Source of the DNA: Blattamonas nauphoetae
Lineage: Eukaryota > Preaxostyla > Oxymonadida
NCBI GenBank assembly: GCA_033064195.1
Contig: JARBJD010000060.1
Location: forward strand, 1-64,000
Length of the DNA stretch: 64,000 nt
Reading direction: 5' to 3'
Of this stretch, positions 20,522 to 31,201 are shown in pieces (the first letter of the stretch is position 1; each line of letters starts with the position of its first letter). The position numbers and the translations under genes were made by a program. The notes beneath the pieces were generated by a model. That model did no database searches. It saw nothing but the letters and a program-made list of their open reading frames with translations, and was not told the DNA's origin.

Positions 20522-20749
20522 TTTCACGTCATTCTCTCTTACTGCTCACTACTGTTCTTTCAAAAAAAAGCAGAAGATGTCTAACCCGGGGGTGTTGAAG
20601 TGAGGGAAAAAGTAGCTCTCAACTCATCCTTGTTGTTTGAAAAAATAAAAATTACTGGTGGGACCCATTGCCGTGTCGCGTAGTATACACATAAACTTCA
20701 GACCCTTTTGTGTGATTCAGAAAGATGAAATGTGTTGTGAAAAATAAAA
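20522..20749. other. Spacer between the foldback element and the proteasome gene
   Basis: About 230 bases without a gene. It probably holds the 3' flank of the proteasome gene, which ends at 20750 on the minus strand. No terminator or repeat is recognised. Confidence 0.5.
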
Positions 20750-21920
20750 TTAGAGTTTTTGCTCAGGAGTTCGTTCAATAATACCCTTGATTTCTTCGGT
20801 TGTGTACGGATGGAAGATTGCTCCTGGCCCAGCTGATAGCACTGCCATTTCCACGTTTGTCTCCTTCACTGTGTTTTCCATTACCTGTCGAAGGACGGTA
20901 ATGCACAACTCTTCGCATTGCTTGATTGTCATGCCCTAAAAACAAAAATCGTTAATTTGGGGGAAAAAGAGAAAACCTTGTGCCATTCTTCCTCAAGCAT
21001 TGATTGTGCACCCTCTGCTCCAGCCCCAATAGCTTTATAATCTGTACGAATGTATGTACCGGACGGGTCAGTGTGATAGAGGCGTGGAACGCGTGTTACA
21101 CTGAACTCGCCAGGTTTGTCACCGGGTTTGATGATTTCGTCTACACCAGCGAGAAGAAGAGCTACTCCATATGGCCTAGACTATTGTAGGGAAGGAAAAT
21201 AAGTGAAAGATGACAAGGATATATTGTGAACATAAAACACGAATTTAGAACGTAATACAATGGAATTGAGAAAATAAGAGCCTAGGATACCATTTTATTC
21301 TTCTTTTTCCCTTCTCCAAACTTAAGTGATTCATCGCACACGGCTTGTGCACAGGCTTCGACTGACATCGGTTCATCATAGTTAAAAGTATGTTGCTAAA
21401 TGAGACCAAAACAAATATGCGAAAAAGATGGAGAAAAAACGTTTGCAAATTGACGGGCTTTGTCAACAAGAGTCTTTCCATCCGATTGAAGACCGGCCAG
21501 AGCACAGGCGATATGATGATCAATTTTCTACATTATTGGACAAAACCAATAACAAAATATAAAAGAAAGCAGTCAGGATGAACTAAATAACGAATAAACC
21601 ATGATCTTGTCAACTGACTGTGGCTCTAAGAGAGATGATGTGATTTTCTTTTCCACCGCAAGAAGTGTTCCCTCTTCTACCTGAATTCCAATAGCTGTGG
21701 TACCCAACTAGAAAAGAGGTAGAAGGATCATAATAAATCGCCGAAATAAAGAGAATACATTTACAGCTTCCATTGCATACTCAACTTGAAAAATGCGTCC
21801 TTCTGGGGAGAATGTGTTCACACCACGATCATAATCGCTTCTGGAGAGAGGAAACAGATAATATAAGGCAGAGTTTTTGTCCGAAAGAGAATAGAAGCAT
21901 TCATACTTATTTTGGTACAT
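20750..21920 (-). CDS. PSMA5: 20S proteasome subunit alpha type-5
   Basis: Seven exons splice into a 259-residue protein: 21920-21907, 21840-21765, 21707-21600, 21527-21441, 21395-21291, 21180-20977 and 20935-20750. Phases fit at every join and introns are 41-110 nt with GT..AG ends. The start reads [20 protein letters not shown], aligning residue for residue with the alpha-5 N-terminus ([21 protein letters not shown]). Later come [50 protein letters not shown] and a C-terminal helix with TIKQCEELC. Alpha subunits form the outer rings of the 20S core and gate substrate entry. The very short first exon (14 nt) would be missed by automatic calling. Confidence 0.93.
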
Positions 21921-22080
21921 TACGTTGATCAAGCCCAGCTCCTTGGAGGTGATCCAAGAAATCGAAGCGTTTTTGGGAAATAGAATCTCCGAAATTGAGA
22001 GGAACAAAATGTGAGAAACATCTGATAAGAGGTGGAGAGAATCTGGCTGAGTTCTCAAGATTACACAAATTGGTGAAACA

Positions 22081-23657
22081 ACCCGAAATGATGAAATGAA
22101 AGAAACGTCGAAAAATGGGGTTTAGGCCATCTCCTCATCACCCTCCTCCTCTTCTTGCTCGTCGTCGGCTGTCGCGTCTTGGTATTGTTGATACTCAGAC
22201 ACAAGATCGTTCATGTTCGACTCGGCCTCAGTGAACTCCATCTCGTCCATACCCTCTCCAGTGTACCAGTGAAGGTAGGCCTTGCGACGGAACATGGCGG
22301 TGAATTGTTCAGACACACGCTTGAACAGTTCTTGGATCGATGTTGAGTTTCCGATGAATGTGGCGGACATCTTGAGACCCTTTGGTGGGATATCGCAGCA
22401 AGATGATTTGATGTTGTTGGGGATCCATTCAACGAAGTATGAGCTGTTCTTGTTCTGGACGTTCAACATCTGCTCATCGACTTCCTTGGTGGACAGACGG
22501 CCACGGAACACAACTGACGCGGTCAAATAGCGGCCGTGTCTTGGATCGCAAGCTGCCATCATGTTCTTTGCATCGAACACTTGCTGGGTCAGCTCGGGAA
22601 CAGACAGGGCGCGGTATTGTTGAGAGCCACGAGATGTGAGTGGAGCGAATCCAACCATGAAGAAGTGCAGACGTGGGAATGGAACCAGGTTCACTGCCAG
22701 CTTGCGGAGATCAGAGTTAAGCTGACCTGGGAAGCGGAGGCAGCAGGTGATTCCAGACATGACAGTGGACACGAGATGGTTAAGATCACCATATGTTGGG
22801 GTGGTCAACTTGAGGGTGCGGAAGCAGATGTCGTACAGAGCTTCGTTGTCAATGCACATCGACTCATCAGAGTTCTCGACGAGCTGATGGACTGACAGCG
22901 TGCAGTTGTACGGCTCAACGACGGTATCAGACACCTTTGGTGATGGCACAACGGAGAACGTGCACATCATGCGGTCGGGGTACTCCTCGCGGATCTTCGC
23001 AATCAGAAGCGTTCCCATACCAGCTCCTGTGCCTCCTCCCAGCGAGTGGCACACTTGGAATCCCTGAAGGCAATCGCAGCCCTCAGCCTCCTTCCGCACA
23101 ACATCAAGCACTGAGTCAATGAGCTCAGCACCTTCAGTGTAGTGACCCTTAGCCCAGTTGTTTCCTGCTCCCGTTTGTCCAAACACGAAGTTGTCGGGGC
23201 GGAAGAGCTGGCCGAATGGACCGGCACGCACTGAGTCCATGGTACCTGGTTCGAGATCAACAAGCACTGCACGGGGCACGTATTTGCCTCCAGTCGCCTC
23301 GTTGAAGTACACGTTAATACGTTCCAGTTGCAGTTCCGATTCTCCATGGTATGCTCCTGTTGGGTCCACTCCGTGCTCGTCTGAGATCACTTCCCAGAAC
23401 TTCGCTCCAATTTGGTTTCTGAATCAATCAACAAATATCAACAATCAGCCCGAAAATTTGAATTTCGCAATCAAAAACAAAAAATGCAAATTCTGCAACA
23501 TCTAATCAATGAATCATCTCCAAAATCGCCTCAACAAGCTTCAATAGTCAATACATACCCGCACTGTCCGGCTTGAATGTGAACAATTTCACGCATTTGA
23601 AATCAGTATTTTAAACAACTTCGATGTGGAGATATTGAAGCGCCCAATTAAGCGCCC
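22081..23657 (-). repeat. Large inverted repeat, left arm (pairs with 25724-27300)
   Basis: This 1577-bp arm carries a complete beta-tubulin gene including its 141-bp or so intron, 61 bp upstream of the start and 41 bp past the stop. The right arm has exactly the same length, and all translations of the two arms in all frames agree, so they look identical at nucleotide level. Similarity stops sharply at both ends. Confidence 0.93.
22122..23596 (-). CDS. Beta-tubulin, copy 1
   Basis: Two exons (23596-23559 and 23418-22122) encode 444 residues, the normal length. Exon 1 gives the autoregulatory MREI start and HIQAGQCG; the intron splits the codon for the next Gly. Tubulin landmarks follow: the GGGTGAGMG glycine loop, NQMATA-region equivalents and a glutamate-rich tail ending EEEGDEEMA. 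Beta-tubulin pairs with alpha-tubulin to build the microtubules of spindle, cortex and flagella. GC content is higher and codon choice more biased than in the neighbours, as expected for a highly expressed gene. The gene is transcribed toward PSMA5 and stands head-to-head with an identical copy 2.2 kb away. No TATA-like element was fixed. Confidence 0.97.
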
Positions 23658-23885
23658 CTCTCTTCAGCAATGGGCTGGCTCAACGGTTTCATCAACTCTT
23701 ACAATTTAAATCTGTTTTCTTTCTACTCTCTTTCTTTTCCTTGTCCTGACAGGGAAATACGAGATTTTTCTCGAAATGAGTTTCAATCACTCGACACAAC
23801 GAAAATGGATAGATAACAGCGAGAAAGGAGAGAAAATAGTTTTCTCGAATCCCACGTCACACAATGAGCATGCCCCCATTCTCGC

Positions 23886-25528
23886 TCATCCAGCATCAAC
23901 TTGTGCCGATTCGACACTTGCCAGGAGTGTGTTCATTCTCAAAATATCTCTTCTCAACGCCTCAGACACCCCAAAATACCTGTTTGTCTCCACCCCATCC
24001 TGCATCCCGTGCATTTGGGTCTGGCTCTGGCTTAGTTGGTGCTGTGGGGGTGATTGGAAGAGAATGCGTGGAATGTTTTGAGACGACACGTCGCCGAGTT
24101 GTGGAGGGAGAGGCACGACTGTCGTTGGATCCATCGCAACAACTGCAGCGGGTGGCGGGGGAGGCGGAAGGTGGAGAGGAGACGAGGCCGAAGAGGGGTA
24201 TGCGTTCGCTGGTGTTGTGATCCCCACAGCACCTGCCGACGACCGACTCAGCGCGAGTGTCGTCGAGTTCAGACTTCCGTCCAAACTGAACGAGTGGTCG
24301 AGAGGGAGGTCGATCACGTGGCGAGGAAGTTGCGGGACAGCAGCAGGCTGAGGAGTGACACTCGCCGGACTTCCCGCAACTGGCACAAACTGGCTCTGGC
24401 TGAGAGACTGGCTGATCGAGAGCTGTGTCTGGACGAGCAGCTGTTTCAGTTCGGCCACTTCTCTCCGCAGCGACGTGATCTCCTCGCCGCTGTCGGTCGG
24501 ATGTGCATATCCAGCTGCACTGTGAGAGAGCGGCGGGTGGTAAGCGTTGGGCACCGCTGTCCCACTTCCGTGCGGACTGGGCGTCTGGACTTGTGGATTC
24601 TGTGGAAGTGTGAGTGGAATCCCGCCTGTTGTAGTCGTTGTTGGTTGGAGTGGTGGTTGAGAGGCGGTCTGAGACAGATTTGGGGCAGTTGTGACATTCA
24701 GCATGTTTGGAGTGAATGGCGATGAAGGAGGAAGTTGAGAGAGATCGTCCACTCGACACAATATCCCTTCAAAGCCCCCTCCCTTCACACGTTCTGTCAG
24801 CTGGGTCGTTGCTGACACAATCCTTCCCGATAAAAACGCAGAATGAACGAGGGTTCGAATGTGCTCCTGATGCTGCCCAAACCGGAGTGTAAAGCGTTGG
24901 TTTAGTGACTCCTCTCGATGGACCCACTCGAAAGTTGTCATACACGTCATAGTATTGGTTTTCTTGTACAGTTGGATCACTGTGTCCGTCTTAAAACGTC
25001 CAGGGAACGGAAGAACTGCCCTCTCAAATGATTTCTTGAAAATAACGTATGGAAGTTCAAGAACCGATTGATGAAATTGCATCAAGTGCGAAACCCAAGT
25101 ATATTCGGTTTCCACTGGATGTGAGTCGTTTTTGTTCAGGAGTTGGAAGCGATGGTTTCCATCTTAAGAGATGATGTAACGGACAAAGACAGACTCGCTG
25201 ATGATACATAAAGTCTCATCTCAACTTTATTTCCAACAGAAAATGCACTTGATCCATAACTATTCAAGATTTCCCGAGATGGACGGAGGAGAATATCAGC
25301 ACGATGGTCTTTGCTGTAGCGTGGAACCATACAGATGAGAATATCACTCCCCGTTCTTTCTACGCAAAATCCTTCCCATTGGACATAATGTTTCGACTCA
25401 GCGATATACATGTTCTTGTAGTGTTGCTCAGCCATTGGAGAACAATAACTGAGAAGATCTTTATGATTTGGCTCAGGAATAGAAGGAAGTCGATATTGGA
25501 AGATTGGAAAATTAACATCATTTCCCAT
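23886..25528 (-). CDS. Unknown protein between the two tubulin genes
   Basis: Two long minus-strand stretches belong together: 25528 to about 25150 (starts MGNDVNFPIFQYRLPSIPEP) and about 25140 to 23886. A short intron must lie near 25130-25190, but no donor/acceptor pair fitted both phases by eye. The N-terminal third has a globular region (HYVQWEGFCVERTGSDILIC). The middle is beta-rich (FPGRFKTDTVIQLYKKTNT, FEWVHREESLNQRFTLRFG). The rest is Pro/Ser/Thr-rich with one coiled coil (EITSLRREVAELKQLLVQTQ). No family is recognised. Its position inside the spacer of the tubulin inverted repeat means it is single copy while the flanks are duplicated. Confidence 0.6.
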
Positions 25529-25563
25529 TAGTCAGAGATGTTTCGGAGTTTGTCAAAAAAAGA

Positions 25564-25713
25564 TCAAGCCATTTTAATAAAAATGGAAATCCATGTAAGG
25601 AGGAAAGTGAGCAAAAAACGAAAGAATATGAGAGTATAAATGAACAGGAGAGGAATAGAGAACGTACAGGAGAGAAAGACGACAAAAAGTGCAGAAGTGA
25701 TCCATGGACCCAT
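25564..25713 (-). CDS. Possible small membrane protein
   Basis: A 49-residue frame from an ATG at 25713 to the stop at 25564, almost entirely hydrophobic, would form one or two membrane segments (SALFVVFLSCTFSIPLLFIY). It sits about 35 bases upstream of the neighbouring unknown gene on the same strand and next to the right tubulin arm. Composition could arise from T-rich non-coding sequence on this strand, so this is a weak call with no family match. Confidence 0.2.
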   Translation of the reverse strand: MGPWITSALFVVFLSCTFSIPLLFIYTLIFFRFLLTFLLTWISIFIKMA

Positions 25714-25723
25714 GGTAGAGGGT

Positions 25724-27300
25724 GGGCGCTTAATTGGGCGCTTCAATATCTCCACATCGAAGTTGTTTAAAATACTGATTTCAAATGCGTGAAATTGTTC
25801 ACATTCAAGCCGGACAGTGCGGGTATGTATTGACTATTGAAGCTTGTTGAGGCGATTTTGGAGATGATTCATTGATTAGATGTTGCAGAATTTGCATTTT
25901 TTGTTTTTGATTGCGAAATTCAAATTTTCGGGCTGATTGTTGATATTTGTTGATTGATTCAGAAACCAAATTGGAGCGAAGTTCTGGGAAGTGATCTCAG
26001 ACGAGCACGGAGTGGACCCAACAGGAGCATACCATGGAGAATCGGAACTGCAACTGGAACGTATTAACGTGTACTTCAACGAGGCGACTGGAGGCAAATA
26101 CGTGCCCCGTGCAGTGCTTGTTGATCTCGAACCAGGTACCATGGACTCAGTGCGTGCCGGTCCATTCGGCCAGCTCTTCCGCCCCGACAACTTCGTGTTT
26201 GGACAAACGGGAGCAGGAAACAACTGGGCTAAGGGTCACTACACTGAAGGTGCTGAGCTCATTGACTCAGTGCTTGATGTTGTGCGGAAGGAGGCTGAGG
26301 GCTGCGATTGCCTTCAGGGATTCCAAGTGTGCCACTCGCTGGGAGGAGGCACAGGAGCTGGTATGGGAACGCTTCTGATTGCGAAGATCCGCGAGGAGTA
26401 CCCCGACCGCATGATGTGCACGTTCTCCGTTGTGCCATCACCAAAGGTGTCTGATACCGTCGTTGAGCCGTACAACTGCACGCTGTCAGTCCATCAGCTC
26501 GTCGAGAACTCTGATGAGTCGATGTGCATTGACAACGAAGCTCTGTACGACATCTGCTTCCGCACCCTCAAGTTGACCACCCCAACATATGGTGATCTTA
26601 ACCATCTCGTGTCCACTGTCATGTCTGGAATCACCTGCTGCCTCCGCTTCCCAGGTCAGCTTAACTCTGATCTCCGCAAGCTGGCAGTGAACCTGGTTCC
26701 ATTCCCACGTCTGCACTTCTTCATGGTTGGATTCGCTCCACTCACATCTCGTGGCTCTCAACAATACCGCGCCCTGTCTGTTCCCGAGCTGACCCAGCAA
26801 GTGTTCGATGCAAAGAACATGATGGCAGCTTGCGATCCAAGACACGGCCGCTATTTGACCGCGTCAGTTGTGTTCCGTGGCCGTCTGTCCACCAAGGAAG
26901 TCGATGAGCAGATGTTGAACGTCCAGAACAAGAACAGCTCATACTTCGTTGAATGGATCCCCAACAACATCAAATCATCTTGCTGCGATATCCCACCAAA
27001 GGGTCTCAAGATGTCCGCCACATTCATCGGAAACTCAACATCGATCCAAGAACTGTTCAAGCGTGTGTCTGAACAATTCACCGCCATGTTCCGTCGCAAG
27101 GCCTACCTTCACTGGTACACTGGAGAGGGTATGGACGAGATGGAGTTCACTGAGGCCGAGTCGAACATGAACGATCTTGTGTCTGAGTATCAACAATACC
27201 AAGACGCGACAGCCGACGACGAGCAAGAAGAGGAGGAGGGTGATGAGGAGATGGCCTAAACCCCATTTTTCGACGTTTCTTTCATTTCATCATTTCGGGT
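25724..27300 (+). repeat. Large inverted repeat, right arm (pairs with 22081-23657)
   Basis: A mirror image of the left arm, 1577 bp, with the second beta-tubulin gene. The 2066-bp spacer between the arms (23658-25723) holds one minus-strand gene. Arm identity across intron and flanks shows a duplication that is either recent or homogenised. Confidence 0.93.
25785..27259 (+). CDS. Beta-tubulin, copy 2
   Basis: Exons 25785-25822 and 25963-27259 encode a 444-residue protein identical to copy 1, with the same intron position and sequence and the same glutamate-rich tail. The shared upstream segment is only 61 bp, so if both copies are expressed, either core promoter elements sit within those 61 bp or each copy uses different upstream DNA. 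Downstream, the two copies diverge 41 bp after the stop, so they have different 3' flanks and probably different polyadenylation contexts. From 27301 to 27562 I see a T/C-rich stretch without a gene. Confidence 0.97.
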
Positions 27301-27562
27301 CGTTAGAACGGTTTTGGAAACAACACACACGATGGTAATGGTGATCCGTTGTTTTGTGTCAGTCTCTCTCGATCCCTTTTCTTCACTCTCACCATTCATC
27401 CCATCTTCTCCAACCCATCTCTTCTCTTCAGTCAATCATCTTTCTATCAAAAAACCAAATAATAGTGAAGTGTTTTCAAGATGAAAGGATTGGTCCTTGG
27501 ACACCAGCCTCGGCTTGCTAAAAAATGAAAAAAAATGAAGTAATGAGGGAAAATTGAGAAAA

Positions 27563-28171
27563 TTAAAGAGAAAGTTTGAAAATGAAAGAGATAAGTTGCC
27601 AAAATGAGCAGACTCGAGCTATCCAAGGAACAGAACGCAAAATTCGTCCACCAGGGAGTGTGGAGGTTGTATGGAGGATAATTTGAGGTACACGGGGCCA
27701 AAAGAGGAGCCAGAGACCAACAAGCTCAATGAAGATTCCAATGAATCCAAGTTTGAAGAGAATCAAGAGGACACCGACAACGTACGCGACTGTTCCTCCA
27801 ATTGAGCGAATATCCCGTGACGAGAAAAGTTGAATGAAGCCGAGTGGTCCGAGAAGAACGATCAAGCCAATGATCAGTAGGATCTGAAAAGGGGAGGAAC
27901 GAAATTGTCAGGAAGAAAATGCCACCGTAGATTGGGAAGTCAATGGGAGAGAAAAATGTTGGAAAGCGAAGACAAGAGTCTCAATTCCTCATTATGGTTT
28001 CAAACATTACCGATTGCCATGTATCCACTGTTGAGAAATGCGAGGAATCCAAAGACGATAAAAGCGGCACCTGCGTCAGAGAATTGAGGTTTGAGAAGAA
28101 CATAGAAGCAAACCAGAGTAGGCCAATCCATTTCCGATGATGAGTCGGTCAGTACTCGGTTCTTGGTCCAT
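27563..28171 (-). CDS. GOT1/SFT2-like Golgi vesicle-transport membrane protein
   Basis: Three exons (28171-28114, 28070-28006 and 27883-27563) give about 147 residues. The joined start reads RLIIGNGLAYSGAAFIVFGF and continues FLNSGYMAIGN, then LLIIGLIVLLGPLGF and KLGFIGIFIELVGLWLLF. This is the four-helix pattern of GOT1, with the conserved ALGN-like motif at the second splice and the IE-x-x-G-x-x-LLF block in the last helix. GOT1 proteins act in ER-Golgi transport. The first intron is 43 nt. The last 30 residues diverge from the family, so a further small intron near the 3' end is possible. It diverges from the beta-helix gene with about 215 bases between starts. Confidence 0.7.
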
Positions 28172-28385
28172 TTTGGAAAAAATTGGGAAAGATCGAGTTT
28201 GACATTCAGAGAAAGAGTGATACCTCTCTATCAAGATTGTCTCCCTCTTATTGTGACACAAAACAAACCACGTTGCCCATCACACTATGACATCTATGAC
28301 ACAGACCGGATAAATCAACACCAGAATGTGTTATGGGTATAATCTTTTTCGTGCTTTATTTCGCGCACACTCCATTTATTTAAAT

Positions 28386-30101
28386 ATGATTTCCCTCATA
28401 ACACTATTCATAGCCTCACACTGTTTCCTTAATCCGGACCCTATTATTCAACAAACCACGGAAATTTTTGTTGATCCAACGGGCTCCGACAGCAACCCTG
28501 GAACTCCAACGGAGCCATTGGCAACTCTCTCATCAGCACTCAAACGTGTGCAAGAACTTGATACTTATGCCGATATCTACCTATCATCGGGACTACACAC
28601 ATTAACGCCGTGCACCCTCACAAATGCAAACATCACACTTATCGGAGTTGACGGTGCCACAATTATTCCTGCCTTGGATGTTGAGGAGCCTTATCTCTTC
28701 ATCCTCGAAAATTCAACCCTCAAAATGGCAAAACTCAATGTAGAAATCCCTGAACAAAGAACGTCGGTCACATTCCGTCTCATTGCCAGCGAAACAGTCC
28801 TGGCACAAGTCCACTTTGCTGGAGTACCTGACAAAGACACGATTCTCCCCTTCTCCTACCTTGTGGGCCCGTCTATTTTCGATATTGAAGATGGGTCAAT
28901 GATCGTCGACAGCTGCACCTTCTTCGGCCTTGTCTTCGGAGTCTTCCCGGAGCAGAACTCGATCTTCGAAGTGTCTGGACAGACTGAATTGATTGTGAGC
29001 GACACCACGTTCCAGAACATTGTCAAAGTCACGCGCGGAAGGATCCTCGACTATGCACCCACACACACCGTGGAGCGGGTCCTGTCTGACCCCATCGAAG
29101 GATGGGAACTTTATAATGATGACCAGCAGGAAGAGAAGCAGGAGGAAGAGAAGCCTGAAGAAGAACAACCGGAGGAAGAGGAAGAGGAGGAGTTCAAGCG
29201 GATGATGTTCGTCTTCCAGGGATGCAAGTTCCTCGACCTCGCGCCTGCTGTTTTGGGAGGAGGACACTTCCATCTTGACGAGATGGTGGGGAACGGCACA
29301 CTTGCTTTTGCTGATTGTGAGTTTGATGGCTTTCACGCCGAAAAGGACGAGGAGGAGGAAGAGGAAGAGGACGACGAGTTCAGACACGACGAGCGCCCTC
29401 GAGTGCACCGAAAGCTGAATGGAGGTATGATCTTCCGTCACGTCCAGAACTGCATGAACGACACCGAGTGCGAGGACGACCAGTTCATCCCGTTCCCCAT
29501 CCTCCCGCCAGACACTGAGCCAGCTGAGGGCTGGACTCGAAGCGATCAGCTCGACCTGAACAGACCCGTTCCCTTCTTCGAAAATTTCGTCACAACGGGT
29601 GCCCCATCGCTCTGGAAGGGACGAGAAGAGGAGGAAGACGACGACGATGATTGCATCTTCGACGACTTAGCCGATGTGATGTTCCCTCCGTGCCTCGTCT
29701 CATTCGAGATGCATCCAACAGAAGCTCCCAACCCTTTCTACAAACACAACATCTCCGAACCACTCGAAGAGCAGTCCGATCACAAGAGACAACACCCGCA
29801 TCCCCACCCCCATCCCCCACCCAGCCGCATCCCCGAACGCAACAACAGCACCAGCAACGAGGAGGGCGAAGAGAAGGAGAAGAAGTACCTTCGTGGGGCA
29901 ATGGAAGGTCATGTCTTCCACGTCTCGACTGATCCTGGCTTGCCTGAAGACTCAATGCGTCCCCAGTCTGTCCAGCACGTGTATGTCAAGTTTTGGGAGG
30001 AGGTGAACACCGACGAGCAGCTGGATGGAGCTGATCTCACTCTCGACGACGCCACGTACGCCTTCAGACATCAGGACCGGATTATGATGATTGTTGAGTA
30101 G
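28386..30101 (+). CDS. Secreted parallel beta-helix (pectin-lyase-fold) protein
   Basis: A 571-residue intronless protein. The start at 28386 was chosen over the upstream ATG at 28326 because it gives a clean signal peptide (MISLITLFIASHCF). The mature N-terminus reads IFVDPTGSDSNPGTPTEPLATL, the usual opening of secreted pectin-lyase-fold proteins. Repeated turns follow (ANITLIGVDGATIIP, NSTLKMAKLNVEIP, GSMIVDSCTFFGL). Several Glu/Asp-rich loops interrupt the helix at residues about 255-285, 340-355 and 435-445. No catalytic site of pectate lyases is evident, so a structural or surface role is possible. The sequence grows GC-rich toward the 3' end. From 30102 to 30368 only a T-rich flank is seen. 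Confidence 0.7.
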   Translation: MISLITLFIASHCFLNPDPIIQQTTEIFVDPTGSDSNPGTPTEPLATLSSALKRVQELDTYADIYLSSGLHTLTPCTLTNANITLIGVDGATIIPALDVEEPYLFILENSTLKMAKLNVEIPEQRTSVTFRLIASETVLAQVHFAGVPDKDTILPFSYLVGPSIFDIEDGSMIVDSCTFFGLVFGVFPEQNSIFEVSGQTELIVSDTTFQNIVKVTRGRILDYAPTHTVERVLSDPIEGWELYNDDQQEEKQEEEKPEEEQPEEEEEEEFKRMMFVFQGCKFLDLAPAVLGGGHFHLDEMVGNGTLAFADCEFDGFHAEKDEEEEEEEDDEFRHDERPRVHRKLNGGMIFRHVQNCMNDTECEDDQFIPFPILPPDTEPAEGWTRSDQLDLNRPVPFFENFVTTGAPSLWKGREEEEDDDDDCIFDDLADVMFPPCLVSFEMHPTEAPNPFYKHNISEPLEEQSDHKRQHPHPHPHPPPSRIPERNNSTSNEEGEEKEKKYLRGAMEGHVFHVSTDPGLPEDSMRPQSVQHVYVKFWEEVNTDEQLDGADLTLDDATYAFRHQDRIMMIVE

Positions 30102-30368
30102 ATATTCAACACTTAGAACACTCTGCAGACGCGTGTCTGTTTATGTTGACTCTCATACGTTACCTTTCTTATCCCCCATCGTTCGGTTCTGTCGTAAACT
30201 ACCAATCGTTCTTCCATATTTCCATTCACCACTAGCAAACCTTTTTCCAGACATTTAGCAACATTTTATCGAGGATAATGGTCGATATATGAGAGTTTTC
30301 TGTGAAGTTTTGTGAGTTTTTGTCTCAAAATAAAAATATGAAGTGAAAGAAAAAAAAGTGTGGCGAGT

Positions 30369-31041
30369 TTAGAGTTCAACACCAAATTGTTTCAGTTTCT
30401 CAGTATCGGGAAGAAGACCCACCTCCCACTCGCCACCAGCCTTCAATTTATCAGTCATCTTGTCAAGTGTTGTCTGAAGCATCGATCTGAATTCCTCAGC
30501 AAGATCCTCCATCTTATGGTCGAGTTCAATGATTGTCCTTTCCTTTTCTGCGATTGAATCATCTTTTTCTTTGATTGAACGTTCATAATTTAGATGGAGG
30601 TAAGCTGGATCGAGAATGGATTTGGGTGAAGTCAAAGGTAAAAAGTATGATGAAATATGATCGAACATACCCATTTCATCTTGGATTCCTTCAATCTTCT
30701 TTTCAAGATCGGTATTTTTTTGGACAAGATAATCTTGCATCTCTCGATATTGACGAATCATATTTGACATCACATCTCTCCTGTCTGCCTTCTCATCGTG
30801 AAATGACTCAGTCTCTTCGATCACCTTCATCTGAAGTTCTTCTCTTTGCTTCATTGCTAGCCTCATTTGTTCCTTTTGTTCATCTAAAAAATTGAGTTCA
30901 GATTGAGGATGAGAAATTCACACAGATTTCCTTTTCAAGAGCTTGAATCCGCATCCCTCCCTTCTTGTCAAGATCCTTTAATCCTTCCAGTTCTTCATCA
31001 ACCTGTGCAGACTTCTTTTTCTTCCCGTCTTTTGGAGGCAT
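30369..31041 (-). CDS. DRC12/CCDC153-like dynein regulatory complex protein
   Basis: Three exons (31041-30924, 30883-30671 and 30604-30369) join in phase to 188 residues. The start MPPKDGKKKKSA, the nearly continuous coiled coil through the middle and the C-terminal block ending EKLKQFGVEL match the layout of CCDC153/DRC12 in size and ends. That protein belongs to the nexin-dynein regulatory complex, which links outer doublets in motile flagella. Introns are 40 and 66 nt. Similarity in coiled coils can mislead, so the call rests mainly on the two termini and the length. It diverges from nothing nearby; SFR1-like lies downstream of its start on the same strand. Confidence 0.65.
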
Positions 31042-31201
31042 TTTGGATTGTGGGTGAAAAAAACTGTCTCGACATATAAGACTTAAAATGTGTTTCTAAT
31101 CACAAAACGGACTTCCCATTGAAGAGAAACCCCTCTTAACTCGACGTCTGTTAAAATAATCCTTTTCAGAGATTGTAAGAATCACAATGATTTCTTGGAG
31201 C

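Noticed and set aside
22155-23505. Antisense frames across the tubulin genes (up to 119 residues)
   Set aside because: They occur identically in both arms only because the arms are identical, and they read as shadows of a highly biased gene.
24054-24725. A 223-residue plus-strand frame opposite the gene between the tubulins
   Set aside because: Arg/Cys/Trp-rich composition is typical of the antisense of Pro/Ser/Thr-rich coding sequence; it has no family resemblance.
29590-29955. Minus-strand Cys/Arg-rich frame under the beta-helix gene
   Set aside because: Antisense of a His/Pro-rich stretch, with no features of its own.
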